Of a stretch of DNA of 35,941 nucleotides, positions 1 to 9,500 are shown in pieces (the first letter of the stretch is position 1; each line of letters begins with the position of its first letter). This DNA is from JAKOQB01 sp036824465 (GTDB lineage: Bacteria; Pseudomonadota; Gammaproteobacteria; Burkholderiales; Burkholderiaceae_F). A model generated the notes under the pieces. The model searched no databases, had not been told where the DNA came from, and saw only the letters and a program-made list of their open reading frames with translations. A program made the translations under genes and the position numbers. The stretch covers positions 1 through 35,941 of the forward strand of contig DAITAC010000038.1 in NCBI GenBank assembly GCA_036824465.1, in the 5' to 3' direction.

Positions 1-52
1 AGTCACAGTCGAAGGCTGGAAGCGGCCAGTCAAGAAGGGCAAGTCACAGTAA
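1..52 (+). CDS. glmU: GlmU C-terminal end (partial, 5' end outside window)
   Basis: The + strand reading frame from base 2 encodes VTVEGWKRPVKKGKSQ and stops with TAA at 50-52. A basic tail of the form V-T-x-x-G-W-x-R-P-x-K-K is how I remember the end of betaproteobacterial GlmU, the bifunctional glucosamine-1-phosphate acetyltransferase / GlcNAc-1-phosphate uridylyltransferase that acts right after GlmM in UDP-GlcNAc synthesis. The neighbours fit: an Lrp-type regulator and glmS follow, so the hexosamine genes lie together. Only 16 codons are present, so the call rests on this short motif and on gene order. Confidence 0.66.
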   Translation, partial: VTVEGWKRPVKKGKSQ

Positions 53-77
53 GTCGCAGGCGCTGCTCGTTGCCCGA

Positions 78-554
78 TCAGACGGCAACCTTCGGCGCGA
101 ACTTGCTTCTCTTCACACTGAAGAAGCTGCGCACATTGCGCACGTTCGCCTCGGCTGTCAGTACGCGGTGCACGAACGCGTGGTAAGCCGGCATGTCGCG
201 CACATGGACGATGAGCACGAAGTCCGGCCCCGACGACACGCGATAGCACTGCTGCACTTCCGGTTCGGGCACGACCCGCGCCTCGAATGCGGCGAGCGAC
301 TCCGCGGACTGCGGATCGAGGCTGACTTCCAGAATCGCCGTCAGACCCTGGCCGAGCGCTTCGGGCGACACGATGGCAATGCGGCGCTCGATGACACCGG
401 AATCCACCAGACGCTTGACTCGGCGCAGGCAGGTCGCGGGCGAGATATGAACGCGCGCGGCCAGCGCGTGATTGGTCAGCGCGCTGTCATCCTGAAGAAT
501 GTCGAGCAACCGCCGGTCGGTTGCGTCGAGGATGGGCGGCAGATTCTCCGGCAT
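78..554 (-). CDS. Lrp/AsnC family transcriptional regulator
   Basis: 158-residue protein of normal Lrp/AsnC length. Residues about 9-60 form the winged helix-turn-helix (LDATDRRLLDILQDD opening, then SPATCLRRVKRL as recognition helix). Residues about 70-150 form the RAM/AsnC ligand-binding and oligomerisation domain. It is transcribed away from glmS and converges on the end of glmU. Members usually bind an amino acid and control amino-acid or nitrogen genes, often including themselves. The effector cannot be read from sequence. The ATG at 554 gives the usual family N-terminus. An AT-rich Lrp-like palindrome lies just upstream at 577-593, which suggests autoregulation and perhaps an effect on glmS. 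Confidence 0.93.
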   Translation of the reverse strand: MPENLPPILDATDRRLLDILQDDSALTNHALAARVHISPATCLRRVKRLVDSGVIERRIAIVSPEALGQGLTAILEVSLDPQSAESLAAFEARVVPEPEVQQCYRVSSGPDFVLIVHVRDMPAYHAFVHRVLTAEANVRNVRSFFSVKRSKFAPKVAV

Positions 555-576
555 TTTCTTTCAAAAATCATTTTAG

Positions 577-593
577 CAGGAAATATTATTCTG
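577..593. promoter_or_regulatory. Candidate Lrp-type operator between lrp and glmS
   Basis: CAGGAAATATTATTCTG is an AT-rich imperfect palindrome (five of eight pairs match around a central A) with the CAG...CTG ends typical of Lrp/AsnC boxes. It sits 23 bases upstream of the regulator start in a 149-base divergent region that is strikingly AT-rich for this window. No sigma-70 boxes were assigned with confidence. Confidence 0.4.
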
Positions 594-703
594 TCTTTCG
601 GGGCAGTCGGAATAATAAACCAATTTGCCACCAACTAAGAAAGCATATTCCACCCTCTCCTCGGTAGGATCGCTTCCTGAGCGAGTGAATCGAGGAGCAG
701 TCG

Positions 704-2539
704 ATGTGTGGAATCGTCGGCGCGGTAGCGCAGCGGAACATCGTTCCAGTGCTGATCGAGGGTCTGCGGCGGCTTGAATACCGTGGCTACGACTCGTGTG
801 GTGTGGCCGTTCACGCCGACGGCGAACTGAAGCGCGCGCGCAGCGTTTCGCGCGTTGCCGAACTCGACGCACAGGCGGCATCACTGCCCGGCTTCACCGG
901 CATCGCGCACACGCGATGGGCCACGCATGGCGCGCCGACGACTCTGAACGCGCATCCGCATTTCTCGCACGGCACCGGCAAAGCGGCGCGCAGCGCGCGT
1001 GTGGCGCTGGTCCACAACGGCATCATTGAAAACCACGACGAGTTGCGCGCGAAGCTGCAGGCGGCCGGGTACGTGTTCGAGAGCCAGACCGATACCGAAG
1101 TCATCGCGCACCTGGTGGATCAGTTGTACGAGGGCGATCTGTTCGACGCCGTACAGCGCGCAGTCCGCCAATTGCACGGAGCCTATGCGATTGCGGTCTT
1201 CTGCCGCGACGAACCGCATCGCGTCGTCGGTGCGCGCGCCGGCTCGCCGCTGGTGGTCGGCGTGGGCAAGCAGGAGAACTTTCTCGCGTCCGACGCGATG
1301 GCACTGGCCGGTACCACCGACCAGATCATCTACCTCGAGGAAGGCGATGTCGTCGACCTGCAATTGTCGCGTGTGTGGGTCGTCGACAGCGCGGGACGTC
1401 CCGCGCAACGCCCGGTGCGCACCGTGGCGGCATTCTCAAATGCGGTCGAACTCGGGCCGTATCGCCACTTCATGCAGAAGGAAATCTTCGAGCAGCCGCG
1501 CGCGATCGGCGACACCCTCGATGATGTGAACGACATCGGCCCCGAACTCTTTGGCGATGGCGCCGCCGATGTGCTCAGGCGCATTGACAGCGTGCTGATT
1601 CTTGCCTGCGGCACCAGTTATTACGCCGGCTGCGTCGCGCGTCACTGGCTCGAATCGATCGCGCAGGTGCCGGTGTCCGTCGAGATCGCAAGCGAGTACC
1701 GCTATCGAACTTCAGTCCCGAACCCGGAAGCCCTTGTGGTCGTGATTTCGCAGTCGGGCGAGACCGCGGACACGCTGGCGGCACTGAAGCACGCCAAGTC
1801 GCTGGGAATGCATCGCACACTCGCCGTGTGCAACGTTGCCACGAGCGCGATGGTGCGCGAGACCGCGCTGCAGTTCCTGACCCGCGCCGGGGTTGAAATT
1901 GGCGTGGCATCGACCAAGGCGTTCACCACCCAGCTCGTGGCGCTTTATCTGCTGGCCAATGCGATTGCGAAGGCGCAGGACCGGCTCACGCCGGAGCGTG
2001 AACACGCCGCGCTGAGACGACTGCGGCATCTGCCCTCCGCCGTGCAGAGCGTGCTCGCGCTGGAGCCCCACATCATCGCGGTCAGCGAAACCTTCGCGCG
2101 CAAGGAAAATGCACTGTTCCTCGGCCGCGGACTGCATTACCCGATCGCGCTTGAAGGCGCGTTGAAGCTCAAGGAGATCAGCTACATCCACGCGGAGGCG
2201 TATCCGGCCGGCGAGTTGAAACATGGCCCGCTTGCGCTGGTGACGGACGCCATGCCCGTGGTCACGGTGGCGCCCAACGATGCTTTGCTGGAGAAGCTGA
2301 AGAGCAACATGCAGGAAGTGCGCGCGCGCGGCGGACAACTTTTTGTCTTCGCCGATGCGGACACGCACATCGAGACGAGCGAAGGCGTGCACGTGATCCG
2401 TCTACCCGAACACTACGGCGACCTGTCGCCGATCCTGCATGTCGTGCCGCTGCAGCTGCTCGCGTATCACACTGCGGTGGCGCGCGGCACCGATGTGGAC
2501 AAACCCCGCAATCTTGCGAAGTCGGTCACTGTCGAGTGA
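704..2539 (+). CDS. glmS: Glutamine--fructose-6-phosphate aminotransferase (isomerizing)
   Basis: 611 residues, the normal full length. Converts fructose 6-phosphate and glutamine to glucosamine 6-phosphate, the first step of UDP-GlcNAc synthesis for peptidoglycan and lipid A; cytosolic. The N-terminal class II glutamine amidotransferase domain starts MCGIVGAV with catalytic Cys at position 2 after Met removal, followed by LEYRGYDSCG and HTRWATHG. Two SIS sugar-isomerase domains follow, with LACGTSYYAG and ISQSGETADT, and EGALKLKEISYIHAE plus GELKHGPLAL in the second. It ends in the invariant DKPRNLAKSVTVE tail. The start is fixed by the obligatory MCG and by a GAGGAG ribosome site six bases upstream. 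No GlmZ-like or ribozyme element was recognised in the leader. Confidence 0.98.
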   Translation: MCGIVGAVAQRNIVPVLIEGLRRLEYRGYDSCGVAVHADGELKRARSVSRVAELDAQAASLPGFTGIAHTRWATHGAPTTLNAHPHFSHGTGKAARSARVALVHNGIIENHDELRAKLQAAGYVFESQTDTEVIAHLVDQLYEGDLFDAVQRAVRQLHGAYAIAVFCRDEPHRVVGARAGSPLVVGVGKQENFLASDAMALAGTTDQIIYLEEGDVVDLQLSRVWVVDSAGRPAQRPVRTVAAFSNAVELGPYRHFMQKEIFEQPRAIGDTLDDVNDIGPELFGDGAADVLRRIDSVLILACGTSYYAGCVARHWLESIAQVPVSVEIASEYRYRTSVPNPEALVVVISQSGETADTLAALKHAKSLGMHRTLAVCNVATSAMVRETALQFLTRAGVEIGVASTKAFTTQLVALYLLANAIAKAQDRLTPEREHAALRRLRHLPSAVQSVLALEPHIIAVSETFARKENALFLGRGLHYPIALEGALKLKEISYIHAEAYPAGELKHGPLALVTDAMPVVTVAPNDALLEKLKSNMQEVRARGGQLFVFADADTHIETSEGVHVIRLPEHYGDLSPILHVVPLQLLAYHTAVARGTDVDKPRNLAKSVTVE

Positions 2540-2597
2540 CCGGATTTGTGCGGGGTTTGCGTTGAGGCTGACTTCGGCGCAGCGGAAGTCAAGGCGT

Positions 2598-2657
2598 GCA
2601 GTCGTCGGCCTGAGACATAAGCCGCGGAATCTGGCGAAAAGCGCGACCGTCGAATAG
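2598..2657 (+). pseudogene. 3' remnant of a second glmS copy
   Basis: About 60 bases after the glmS stop, an open frame encodes AVVGLRHKPRNLAKSATVE followed by TAG. The last 12 residues before the stop (KPRNLAKSATVE) match the GlmS C-terminus (KPRNLAKSVTVE) at 11 of 12 positions, while the codons differ often (for example CCG CGG AAT CTG against CCC CGC AAT CTT). The preceding AVVGL also lines up with AVARGT of glmS if two codons are missing. The rest of the gene is absent. It reads as the fossil end of a diverged glmS paralogue rather than a recent duplication. It has no start site of its own. Confidence 0.7.
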
Positions 2658-3068
2658 CAGACGCTGCTCCCGCACGCCTTTGATCAGAACAAGCAGAGTC
2701 CGGCGCGGCCAGAGGCAGGCCGCGGCGAAAACGTCGCGCAGCCGGCCATCGTTTCGCTCAGGATCGATGGAAGCAACGTGGGCACAGCGCCCGACACCGG
2801 ACGCTGAGTTTTTCCAGGCGGCAGCAACCAGAAGTAGCGTATTTGCGCTTCATGGCGGTGAACAATCGGTGCCTCCCGCGGCCGGATTGAAACTGCCGCG
2901 GTGACTGTTCGCCTGCGCGGTGAAAAGGAAACCTTGCGAATTGCACATCACTGGCAAATTGAGACCCTCCTCCTTCCGCGGTTGACTTCCCGCCGAATGC
3001 GCGCACAGTGGGGAGCTGGGCAAATTCGCTCTTGTCTCACATCTTTCGCCTCACCAAAAGGAGGCGCC
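2658..3068. other. Intergenic stretch without a recognised gene
   Basis: 411 bases between the glmS remnant and the first TPR gene. Open frames here are short and lack protein-like composition. The only sites I would point to are a TTGACT hexamer near 2983, a possible -35 element without a convincing -10, and the AGGAGG ribosome site at 3059-3064 of the next gene. No terminator hairpin with a T-run was seen after glmS. Confidence 0.5.
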
Positions 3069-4658
3069 ATGAATTCCCGCCTGTTTCAACTTCCATTCCT
3101 TGTTGCTCTCGTCGTGCTCGGCTCCGCGCACGCGAACGATGCGGATTCCCCAGCTGGTGTGTTGGGCAAGGTGTCCTTCCCCAGCAGTTGCGACCCGAAG
3201 GTGCAACCGGCCTTCGAGCGCGGCGTCGCCATGCTGCATTCCTTCTGGTATTCAGCCGGCGAGAAGACCTTCCGCGAGGTGCTCAGGGACGATCCTCAAT
3301 GCGCGATCGCCACCTGGGGCATCGCTTCGATCCTCATGTCGAATGCGCTGGCCGGACAGGGCGCATCGCCCAAGGGCGCAGAGCTGGCGCGAGCGGCGAT
3401 CGATGAAGGGCGCCGCATCGGCGCAAAGACGGAACGCGAGCGCGACTACATCGAAGCCGTCGCCGCCTATTACAAGGACTTCTCGACGCGTCCCGAGAAG
3501 GAGCGGCAAATCTCGCGCGCCAAGGCCTACGAGGCGCTGGCGCAGCGCTACCCCGCCGATGACGAGGCGCAGATCTTCTTCGCGCTCTACAACGCGGGGA
3601 CGCAAACGCAGACCGACCAGACCTACGCGGCGTACCTCAAGTCGGCCGCCATCCTCGAGGACGAATTCAGGAAGTATCCCGGCCATCCCGGCGTGGCGCA
3701 CTACTTAATCCACAGTTACGACGCGCCGCCGCTGGCCGAGAAGGGGCTTATCGCCGCGCGCCGCTATGCGGAAATCGCGCCCGCCGCGCCGCACGCGCTG
3801 CACATGCCCTCGCACATCTTCACGCGCGTGGGTTCCTGGCAGGAGTCCGCTGCCACCAACGTGCGCTCGAAGGACGTGGCCAAGGCGGGCGGCGATGCCG
3901 ACGAGGCTTATCACGCGTCCGACTACATGGTGTATGCGTACCTGCAGCTCGCCCGCGATGCCGAGGCGCGCCGGGCGATCGACGAAGCGATGAAAGTGGA
4001 CGGAATCAGCCCGCGCTTCACCGCGCGTTATGCCACGGCCGCGATGCCGGCGCGCTACGCCTTCGAGCGTGGCGCATGGCAGGAGGCGGCGAAGTTGCAG
4101 CCTCTCGGTAGCGACTATCCCTTTGTCGAGGCGATCACGTATTTCACGCGCAGTGTGGGCGAGGCGCGCAGCGGCGATCTCGCCGCGGCCCGCAAGGATG
4201 CCGAGCAGCTCGAATCCCTCCACAAGACGCTGCTTGCTGCGAAGAACACCTACTGGGCCACCGAAGTGGAGATTCAGCGGCTGGCCGCGACCGGATGGAT
4301 CGCGCTGGGCGAAGGCAAGTCAGAGGAGGGTCTCAGGTTCATGCGCGCGGCGGCCGACCTCGAGGACCGAAACGAGAAACACATCGTCACGCCGGGCCGC
4401 ATCGTTCCCGCGCGCGAGCTGCTGGGCGAGATGCTGCTCGAACTGAAGCAGGCTGAGGCGGCGTTGAAGGAGTTCGAAGCGTCGCAGCGGCGCGAACCGA
4501 ACCGCTTCCGCAATTACCTGGGCGCCGCGCGCGCCGCGGAAATGGCAGGCGATCGCGCCAAGGCCGTCGCCTACTACCAGAAGCTCGTTGCGCTTGCGAA
4601 GGATTCTGACACCGCGCGGCCCGAGCTGGTGAGCGCGAAGACCCTCTCGCAGCGGTGA
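3069..4658 (+). CDS. Exported tetratricopeptide-repeat protein
   Basis: 529 residues. The start is the ATG at 3069, chosen because AGGAGG lies five bases upstream and because the protein then opens with a clear signal peptide (MNSRLFQLPFLVALVVLGSAHA, cleaved near residue 22). An upstream in-frame extension to 2901 has no such support. The mature part is helical and repeat-rich: TPR-like units appear around residues 50-110, 150-200, 230-290 (AAPHALHMPSHIFTRVGSWQ) and at the C-terminus (AEAALKEFEASQRREPNRFR). TPR proteins are scaffolds, and no catalytic motif is visible. The family of alpha-helical periplasmic TPR proteins with a HMPSHIF-type motif is known mostly from genomes. It is coupled to a second TPR gene by a GTGA overlap, so the two products probably work together in the periplasm. 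Confidence 0.82.
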   Translation: MNSRLFQLPFLVALVVLGSAHANDADSPAGVLGKVSFPSSCDPKVQPAFERGVAMLHSFWYSAGEKTFREVLRDDPQCAIATWGIASILMSNALAGQGASPKGAELARAAIDEGRRIGAKTERERDYIEAVAAYYKDFSTRPEKERQISRAKAYEALAQRYPADDEAQIFFALYNAGTQTQTDQTYAAYLKSAAILEDEFRKYPGHPGVAHYLIHSYDAPPLAEKGLIAARRYAEIAPAAPHALHMPSHIFTRVGSWQESAATNVRSKDVAKAGGDADEAYHASDYMVYAYLQLARDAEARRAIDEAMKVDGISPRFTARYATAAMPARYAFERGAWQEAAKLQPLGSDYPFVEAITYFTRSVGEARSGDLAAARKDAEQLESLHKTLLAAKNTYWATEVEIQRLAATGWIALGEGKSEEGLRFMRAAADLEDRNEKHIVTPGRIVPARELLGEMLLELKQAEAALKEFEASQRREPNRFRNYLGAARAAEMAGDRAKAVAYYQKLVALAKDSDTARPELVSAKTLSQR

Positions 4659-5128
4659 GCGAATTCACCGGACTCATCTGCGCGAGCCTGTTGTGCGCGG
4701 CGATCGGGACTTTCGCTCCAATCGCCGCCGCTGATCCCTACGAAGCGGATCCGGATCTTGCCACGCTCGACGAGGATTACGCCGCGGGCAAGCGGGCGGC
4801 GGAGAAGAAGGACTGGACGGAGGCCGCGCGCCTTTTCAAGCGCGCGGAAGCCCGCCATCCCGACCACGCGGACCTGCAGAACATCCTTGGCTTTTCCTAC
4901 CGCAATCTGATGCAGTACGAGGCTGCGTTCACGCATTACCGGCGCGCTATCGAGATCGATCCGCGCCATCGCGGCGCGCACGAGTACATCGGCGAGACCT
5001 ACCTCCTGACGGGGGACCTGACGGGCGCGCAGAAGCACCTCGCCGCGCTCAGGGAAATCTGCCTGCTGCCCTGCGAGGAGTCGAAGGACCTCGAGCGTTC
5101 GATTGCGCAGTACCGGGGCAGGAAATAG
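4655..5128 (+). CDS. Small exported tetratricopeptide-repeat protein
   Basis: 157 residues, starting with GTG at 4655 that overlaps the TGA of the upstream TPR gene by four bases, a usual sign of translational coupling. Residues 1-26 look like a signal peptide with a hydrophobic core and an AAA-type cleavage site (FAPIAAA then DPYEADPD). Residues about 38-140 hold two to three TPR units, including HADLQNILGFSYRNLMQYE and HRGAHEYIGETYLLTGDL, and a C-terminal pair of cysteines (ICLLPCEE) that could form a disulfide in the periplasm. Function unknown; probably a partner of the preceding TPR protein. Confidence 0.82.
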   Translation: MSEFTGLICASLLCAAIGTFAPIAAADPYEADPDLATLDEDYAAGKRAAEKKDWTEAARLFKRAEARHPDHADLQNILGFSYRNLMQYEAAFTHYRRAIEIDPRHRGAHEYIGETYLLTGDLTGAQKHLAALREICLLPCEESKDLERSIAQYRGRK

Positions 5129-5243
5129 CAGTTGCCTTCCCGGAGGGCGACGAATGCCTGAAGCCGTTCCCGTCCCGGGGCGAGCCTGACTGGACGCGCT
5201 GGAACCTTGTCGCTCAATCCTCAATCAACCGGATACTGGCGAC

Positions 5244-5263
5244 GCGAAGGTCGCGGCCTTCGC
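5244..5263. terminator. Hairpin between convergent genes, possible bidirectional terminator
   Basis: GCGAAGG-TCGCGG-CCTTCGC forms a perfect 7-bp stem with a 6-base loop. It lies in the 185-base gap between the end of the second TPR gene and the end of nnrS, where transcription from both sides meets. No T-run follows on either strand, so intrinsic termination is not assured. Confidence 0.35.
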
Positions 5264-5313
5264 ACAGCGGTCAGGCACAACGACTCGATGGCGTAGTCGA
5301 CGCTCGTGGCCCT

Positions 5314-6507
5314 TCAGATCGGCTGCATTGGTTGTGCGCGCGGCAGACTCGGCTGCGCCAGCGCCGTGCCGTAAAGGGCAAGATAGATCACGAATGGCGC
5401 GGCCCACAGCAGTGCGGCCGTCGCCACCGCCCAATAGCCCAGGCCATGCACGGTCGCGGCCAGCCGCAGCAGCGCGGCGCCGAACAACAGTACGTAGGCG
5501 ACTCGCATCGCGACCGGCACTTCGAGCGGGCGGCCGGTATGGCGCAGCGCGACGCGGTTCATCAGGCCGAGCATCATCATTCCCAGGCCGCCGACCGTGA
5601 ACGCGTGCAGCCACGCGGCGGCCGGAACAACGCTAGTCAATTCGGATGCGGCCTTCAGTCCGAATGCGAACACCAGCCAGGCAAATGCCAGGTGCAGTGA
5701 AATGAGCAGCGGCTGAGCAGCGACAAGCCAGCCGCGCCAGCGCGCGGTGCGCACGGCATGCACGCCCGCGCAACCCGCGGCCGCGATCCCGGTCCATGTG
5801 CTCGCGGCGCCGCCGAGATCCAGCACGGCCAGCAGCATCACGCAGACTACCGCGGCCGCTTCGAGCGCCAGATTGAACGACGCCTGATCCCCGCGGCCGA
5901 GCGCGCGTAGCGCGTTGCCGGTGAACACCGGCACCAGCACGCCACCTTTGAGGAGGAACAGCACGATCACCGCGTACACGCCGGCATGCAGTGACTTCGA
6001 CGCGCGCGCTGCGTCGGCCGCGAGAATGAACCCGTGATAGGCGAGGTTGGCCGCGCACAGCGCGAGCAGGATCGGCAGCAGCAGCAGGTACAGGCGGTTG
6101 CGCACGGCGAAGAGTTGCGGCGTCACCATCGCGGTGAGCACCGGCAGCAGCAATGCGTCGGCCAGCGCTACCGACCATGGCGGCAACCAGGGTGCGGCCC
6201 AGAAGGCAACGCGGCCGAGCAGCCACAGCGCCGCCAGCATGGCAAGCGGCTTTCCGTGCATCTCGGGCGTGCCGGCCCAGCTTGGCAATGCAGTCAGCAC
6301 GGTGCCGATGATGATCGCCAGCGCAAAGCCGAACAGCATTTCGTGGCCGTGCCACAGTTGCGGCGTAGTCGGCAGCGCGACGGTGCCGACTAACGCACCG
6401 GCGCCGCCGGTGATCGCGAGCGGCGCATACAGCGCGCCGAGCAGATAGAACGGTCGAAACGGGCTCGCCCACAGCGGCGCGGCGATCAGCGACGCGGCAC
6501 CGGACAT
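5314..6507 (-). CDS. nnrS: NnrS family haem/copper membrane protein
   Basis: 397 residues, almost wholly hydrophobic, with about 12 predicted membrane helices. The opening WASPFRPFYLLGALYAPL and the conserved WHGHEMLFGFA around residue 50, plus GGLGMMMLGLMNRVALRHTGR near residue 310, are typical of NnrS. The conserved histidines are candidate metal ligands. NnrS proteins are linked to nitric-oxide tolerance and often sit beside denitrification genes; their exact reaction is not settled. Start: the ATG at 6507 gives the family N-terminus, and the longer in-frame extension runs into the upstream gene. Only four bases separate it from the stop of the fused oxidoreductase gene, so it is the last gene of the long operon. 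Its presence fits growth with nitrate or NO stress. Confidence 0.9.
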   Translation of the reverse strand: MSGAASLIAAPLWASPFRPFYLLGALYAPLAITGGAGALVGTVALPTTPQLWHGHEMLFGFALAIIIGTVLTALPSWAGTPEMHGKPLAMLAALWLLGRVAFWAAPWLPPWSVALADALLLPVLTAMVTPQLFAVRNRLYLLLLPILLALCAANLAYHGFILAADAARASKSLHAGVYAVIVLFLLKGGVLVPVFTGNALRALGRGDQASFNLALEAAAVVCVMLLAVLDLGGAASTWTGIAAAGCAGVHAVRTARWRGWLVAAQPLLISLHLAFAWLVFAFGLKAASELTSVVPAAAWLHAFTVGGLGMMMLGLMNRVALRHTGRPLEVPVAMRVAYVLLFGAALLRLAATVHGLGYWAVATAALLWAAPFVIYLALYGTALAQPSLPRAQPMQPI

Positions 6508-6511
6508 CGCG

Positions 6512-9500
6512 CTATGCAGCCTGCGCAAGCGGCGCGCGCGCGAACTCCGCCAGCAGTTCGACCTGGCGCCTGCGCGCCGCGTCCGCGCTTTGGCTGCGAA
6601 TCGGCCCGAAGCCGCGAATGCGCTCAGGCAGCGCCGCGATCTCGATCGCGGTCGGCATGTTGTCGGGGCGCAGTGTGGCGAGGATCGCAGCGATCGTGGT
6701 TTCGTATTCGGCAATCAACTCGCGATCCAGCCTGCGATCAGCGCTGTGGCGGAATGGATCAAGGACGGTGCCACGCAGACGCTTGGCGCCGGCCAGCATG
6801 CGCAGCGCGTGCATCATCCATGGACCGTACCTGCGCTTGCGCGGCTCGCCGGTCATCGGATCGACCTTGGCGAAACCGGGAATCGCGAAGTGGAAGTGCA
6901 CGCGGTAGTCGCCGTCGAACATGTGGCGCAGCGCCTGCGAGAACTGCGGCGCGCTGAACAGCCGCGCGACCTCGTATTCGTCCTTGGTTGCGAGCAGCTT
7001 GAAGCCGCTGCGCGCCACTGCCTCGGCAAGCTGCGTGCTGCCCGGCATGATGCGGCTTTCGGCCGCGCGCGCGCGCGCGACGAGGTCGAGATAGCGCTGC
7101 GCAAGGCGTTCGTCCTGGTAGGCGACCAGATACTCGCGTCGACGCGCGATCACCTCGTCCAGGCTGGCGGAAAGGCGCCGCGAGGCCGGGAGGTGTTCGG
7201 ATTCCTGCGCACGACGTTCGGCACCGGTGCGATCGGCCGCGGCACGGCGACCCCACGCAAAGGCGCGCAGATTATCTTCGACGGCGATGCCGTGCATCCT
7301 GATTGCGTGCAGCAGGGCGTCCTTTGATACGGGGACGAGCCCGTTCTGCCACGCGTAGCCGAGCATGAAGAGATTGGCGCCGATTGAGTGGCCGAGCAAT
7401 GCGGTGGCGACCCGCGTAGCGTCGATGAAATCCACCCGCGTTTCACCCACCGTCGCGCGCACCCGGTCCTGGCAGATTGCCGATGGAAACACGTGATCGG
7501 GGTTGGACAGATACTCGCCGATGATCGCCGGTGCCGAATTGACCACCGCGCGCGTCACTCCGCTTCGCATCTTGGCCAGCACTTCGTTGCTGGCGGTCAC
7601 CAGCAGGTCGCAGCCGATCACGCCCTGCGCTGCACCGGTGGCGATGCGGGCCGCGAAGAGCTCCCCCTGCGTGCGCGCCACGCGCACATGCGAGAACACT
7701 GCGCCGCCCTTCTGCGCCAGCCCGGTCATGTCGAGCACTGTCACGCCCTTGCCTTCCAGGTGCGCGGCCATGCCGATCAGCGCGCCGAGCGTCACGACCC
7801 CGGTGCCGCCGATGCCGGCCACCAGCAGCCCATAAGGCGCATCGAGCGCCGGCAGCGTGGGCTCCAGGAGATCGTCGCCCATGTCCGGCGCCAGACCCGG
7901 GGCGCGCTTGAGCGCGGCGCCTTCGACGGTGACCAGGCTCGGACAGAACCCGCGCACACAGCTTTCGTCCACGACGCAGGTGTACTGGTCGATTGCGTAC
8001 TTGCGGCCGAACTCGGTCGCGACCGGCACCACCGACAGGCAGTTGGATTTCGCGCTGCAGTCGCCGCAGCCTTCGCACACCAGTTCGTTGATGAACACGC
8101 GCCGGTCAGCCTGCGCCAGGCTGCCGCGTTTGCGGCGGCGGCGTACTTCCGTCGCGCAGGTCTGATCGAACACCAGCGCTGTCACACCCGGCAGCGCGCG
8201 CAGCTCGCGTTGCACCGCTTCCAGATCCTCGCGCGGCCGGATCTGCACGCGCGGTGCGAAGACCGCGTCAGCCGGATACTTGGCCGGATCGTCGGCGAGC
8301 ACAACGATGTGCTCCACACCTTCGGCGTCGAGCTGGCGCGTGATCTGCGGCACCGTCAACGGGCCATCGACCGGCTGGCCGCCCGTCATCGCGACCGCGT
8401 CGTTGTAGAGGATCTTGTAGGTGATGTTCACGCCGGCGGCGATGGCCGCGCGGATCGCAAGCAGCCCGGAGTGGTAGTAGGTGCCGTCGCCCATGTTGGC
8501 GAACACGTGCGGCGTGCCCGAGTGTTCGGCCATGCCGAGCCACGCCACCCCTTCGCCGCCCATCTGGCTGACGGTGATGGTGCTGCGGTTCATCCAGATC
8601 GCCATCAGATGGCAGCCGACGCCGCCGATCGCGCATGAACCCTGCGGCACGCGCGTGGACTGGTTGTGCGGGCAACCGGGACAGAAGTACGGCATGCGCA
8701 CGAGCGTGGCGATCTCCGCGGGCGGGCGTTCCTTTTCCTGCAGCAATGCGAGATGCCGGTCGATCGTCTCCGAACGGTGGAAGCGCGTGAGGCGCGCGGC
8801 AATCGCGCGCGCCGTCAGCGACGGCGTCAGCTCACCGAGCGGCGGCAGCAGCCATTGAGTGTGCGGCGCGGCCGGCCACTCGCCGCTTTCATCGAACTTG
8901 CCCACCACGCGCGGTCGCACGTCGTCGCGCCAGTTGTACAGCATCTCCTTCAACTGGTATTCGATGAGCTGGCGCTTTTCCTCGACGACGAGGATTTCTT
9001 CCAGCCCCTCGGCGAAGTGCCGCACGCCGTCGGCTTCCAGTGGCCACGCCATGCCGACCTTGTATAGGCGCAGCCCGATGTCGCGCGCGACGCGCTCGTC
9101 GATACCCAGGTCATGCAGTGCCTGGCACACATCGAGCCACGCTTTGCCGCAGGCGATGATGCCCAGCCGCGGCCGCGGCGCATCCCACACGAGACGGTTC
9201 AGGCCGTTGGCGCGCGCGTAGGCGACTGCGGCGTAGACCTTGAACTCCTGCATCCGCCGCTCCTGCGCGAGCGGCGGATCGGGCCAGCGGGCGTGCACTC
9301 CGCCCGGCGGCAACGCGAAATCGCCGGGCGTGACGATCCGCACGCGGTGCGGATCGATCTCGACCGTGGCGGACGTTTCCACGATATCGGCCGTCGTCTT
9401 CATCGCGACCCAGCAGCCGCAGTAGCGCGACATCGCCCAGCCGTGCAGGCCGAGGTCGAGGCAGTCCTGCAATCCAGCGGGTGCCAGTACCGGCATCGCA

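Noticed and set aside
5314..6714. A 466-residue version of NnrS with an N-terminal extension.
   Set aside because: The first 69 codons overlap the end of the oxidoreductase gene and are Arg/Ser-rich out-of-frame sequence; the family start is at 6507.
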